A stretch of DNA of 64,000 nucleotides from JBMYRH01 sp049602155 (lineage in GTDB: Bacteria; Myxococcota_A; UBA9042; PHBI01; JBMYRH01), in assembly GCA_049602155.1 (NCBI GenBank), contig JBMYRH010000027.1:1-64000 (forward strand), given 5' to 3'. Both the position numbers and the translations under genes were made by a program. Shown here one piece after another: positions 62,489-64,000 of this stretch (positions are counted from its first letter, which is position 1; every line of letters begins with the position of its first letter). The notes under the pieces are model-generated. The model was not told the origin of the DNA, searched no databases, and saw only the letters and a list, made by a program, of their open reading frames with translations.

Positions 62489-63688
62489 ATGAACGCCGCT
62501 CGTGTCCTGTTCGGCCTCGCCGCCTTCGCGGTCGCAGCCTCACTCCATATCTACGTGTGGCGTCGCCTGGTCCGTGACCCCCAATGGTCGACCACAGTGC
62601 GGCGAACCCTGACCGCCTGCGCGCTAATTCTAGCGGCTGCGATGGTCACGATGATGTCACTCAGTCGGCATGTGGAGCGGGAGGTTGTATGGCCCTTGCC
62701 CCTCCTCACTTGGAGTTGGCTTGGGGTGCTCTTTTATCTGCTCCTCTTTACCTTCGCGGCCGACGTGGGGCGTTGGTCTCGGCGGCTTTGGGCGCGCGTG
62801 GGTGGGGAGGCCCCGGCTGCTCCTCAGGCTCCCGCAGTGGCAAGTGAAGGCGTATCCCGCCGCGTGTTTGGGCAGAAGCTCGCTGCTGGCTTGAGCGCCG
62901 CCACGACCTTGGGGGTCGGCGTGCACGGCTTTTATAGTGCACGCGGTGAGTTCTACGTGCCCGAGACCGAGGTCAAGATCCCGCGGCTGGCCCCCTCACT
63001 CGAGGGCCTTCGGGTGGTGCTGCTCTCAGATATTCACATCGGCCCCACCCTCGGGGGAGCTTTTATCGACCGGATCGTTGAGCGCACAAACAGCCTACGC
63101 CCCGACCTCGTGGCCATCACAGGGGACTTAGTCGACGGCTCCGTGGCGCTCATCGGAGATGAGGTGGGTCGCCTCTCGCGCCTGAAATCGCGCTACGGGA
63201 CGTTCTTCTCGACCGGCAACCACGAGTTTTACTCGGGGGCACAGGCTTGGATGACCCACCTGGAGCGCGCGGGGGTGACGGTGCTGGCGAATTCGCGGCA
63301 GCGGGTCGGTGACGATGGGGGGACGATTGAGGTGGTCGGGATTCACGACCTCCAGGGTGCACGCTTTGCCCCGCACTTCGCGCCGGACTTAGCGACCGCG
63401 ATGACGGGCGCCGATCCCGAGGCGGCGACCCTGCTATTGTCCCATCAGCCGCGCGCGATCGGGCTCACCGATGGGTTCGATGTGGACCTGCAGTTGGCCG
63501 GTCACACCCATGCAGGGCAACTGTGGCCCTTTGGAGGGTTGACGCGCCTCGTGCAGCCCTACATTCAGGGACTCCACTCACACAACGCTGCGACCCAGAT
63601 CTATGTCAGCGGGGGGACGGGCTATTGGGGCCCTCCCATGCGCGTCGGAGCTCCGCCTGAGATCGCGCTCTTACACCTGACGGGCTGA
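62489..63688 (+). CDS. Membrane-anchored metallophosphoesterase
   Basis: A 399-residue protein; ATG 62489 is preferred because GAGGGGG stands 8 nt before it and the N-terminal extension of the longer frame has no coding character. Four hydrophobic helices (LFGLAAFAVAASLHIYVW, ACALILAAAMVTMM, LPLLTWSWLGVLFYLLLF, and one near 155-175 after SRRVFGQKL) precede a calcineurin-like domain with DxH (LSDIHIG), GDLVDG, GNHEF, HQP and GHTHAGQ, the full dinuclear-metal set. This arrangement matches the YkuE/YaeI-type membrane phosphodiesterases. Substrate is unknown. Confidence 0.92.
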   Translation: MNAARVLFGLAAFAVAASLHIYVWRRLVRDPQWSTTVRRTLTACALILAAAMVTMMSLSRHVEREVVWPLPLLTWSWLGVLFYLLLFTFAADVGRWSRRLWARVGGEAPAAPQAPAVASEGVSRRVFGQKLAAGLSAATTLGVGVHGFYSARGEFYVPETEVKIPRLAPSLEGLRVVLLSDIHIGPTLGGAFIDRIVERTNSLRPDLVAITGDLVDGSVALIGDEVGRLSRLKSRYGTFFSTGNHEFYSGAQAWMTHLERAGVTVLANSRQRVGDDGGTIEVVGIHDLQGARFAPHFAPDLATAMTGADPEAATLLLSHQPRAIGLTDGFDVDLQLAGHTHAGQLWPFGGLTRLVQPYIQGLHSHNAATQIYVSGGTGYWGPPMRVGAPPEIALLHLTG

Positions 63689-63876
63689 GCACGGGCACGG
63701 CAGTCATTGGGTTGGCGAGAGTCCAGTGGACCTTTAGCAGTGACACCCGCAGCCCTATTTGAGCACGCCGGGCGAGGCTCGCTGTGTCCGTAACCAAGCG
63801 GTAAGCGCCCGGCCCCCCGAACACGGAGAGCCAGGCACCTCGGCGCGGCCCGAAGGCGTTGTCTACTTAGCCATCG

Positions 63877-64000
63877 CTATGACGCCCATGACATCAGCTT
63901 GCGGCGGACCATGAGGGCGCAAAGCGCGAGGCCCATGAGGACGAGGGCGGGCAGCTCTCGTGGCCCAGTGGCGTTGCATCCATCGCCATCCGCATCGACC
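63877..64000 (-). CDS. C-terminal end of a protein with a MYXO-CTERM-like sorting tail (partial)
   Basis: Only the last 40 codons lie in the window; the gene continues beyond 64000. They read VDADGDGCNATGPREL, a hydrophobic helix (PALVLMGLALCALMV) and a basic end (RRKLMSWAS), with stop codon complement at 63877-63879. A Gly-Cys before one helix and Arg-Arg after it is the standard MYXO-CTERM type of tail, and the preceding DADGDG hints at calcium-binding Asp/Gly repeats. Probably a large cell-surface protein. Confidence 0.7.
   Translation of the reverse strand, partial: VDADGDGCNATGPRELPALVLMGLALCALMVRRKLMSWAS

Overview
The window looks like chromosomal DNA of a GC-rich, Myxococcota-type bacterium (former Deltaproteobacteria, perhaps Bradymonadia-like). 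The reasons are: 13 predicted lipoproteins, most with an acidic Asp/Glu/Ser/Thr linker just after the lipobox cysteine; Cys-rich cassettes of the C-x3-C-x4-CG-x-DGCGG-x-CG type in two proteins; C-terminal tails of the MYXO-CTERM kind (Cys, hydrophobic helix, Arg cluster); tandem Ser/Thr kinases; and hybrid histidine kinases. No rRNA, tRNA, IS element, phage gene or CRISPR array was recognised. The lineage is an inference from protein style, not from a marker gene.

Layout. 1-1.24 kb is gene-poor and carries two orphan sorting tails. 1.2-6.6 kb: prolyl oligopeptidase lipoprotein, Baeyer-Villiger-type monooxygenase, divergent MFS transporter. 6.7-13.4 kb: EGF-bearing lipoprotein, an LVIVD-repeat protein fused to a thioredoxin-like domain whose first active-site cysteine codon is TGA, and a Cys-rich LNR-like lipoprotein. 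13.5-20.9 kb (minus strand): soluble hybrid kinase with alpha/beta hydrolase, SUMF1/FGE-like lipoprotein, a large lipoprotein of unknown function, fasciclin protein. 21.6-24.8 kb: AhpD-like membrane protein with an Fe(II)/2-oxoglutarate oxygenase, convergent with a cysteine synthase-glutaredoxin fusion. 25.2-31.3 kb: serine beta-lactamase-like lipoprotein, NHL/EGF protein, pectinacetylesterase/Notum-like lipoprotein lacking the expected Ser. 31.5-40.0 kb: Fur-family regulator divergent from an eight-gene His-rich lipoprotein/DUF3450/ExbB-ExbB-ExbD-TonB/TPR/TonB-receptor operon. 40.5-46.3 kb: CotH-like lipoprotein, VanY-SpoIID fusion with Cys-rich cassettes, HEAT lipoprotein. 46.7-52.6 kb: membrane protein, 20-residue-repeat protein, D-aminoacylase-type amidohydrolase, membrane protein with TPR partner. 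53.0-58.8 kb: two translationally coupled Ser/Thr kinases, methyltransferase-like protein, coiled-coil lipoprotein. 58.9-64 kb: membrane hybrid kinase, GH43 arabinanase-like lipoprotein, membrane metallophosphoesterase, and the tail of a further sorted protein at the edge.

The two most interesting items are (1) the probable selenoprotein at 9529-11433, where UGA sits exactly at the first position of a thioredoxin CxxC motif and is followed by a SECIS-like hairpin with a GGUC loop, and (2) the 31.5-40.0 kb locus, which reads as a metal-uptake (probably zinc) system: a Fur/Zur-type repressor, a TGCAA-N5-TTGCA palindrome in the divergent promoter region, a His-rich lipoprotein, a TtpC-type TonB motor and a dedicated outer-membrane receptor.
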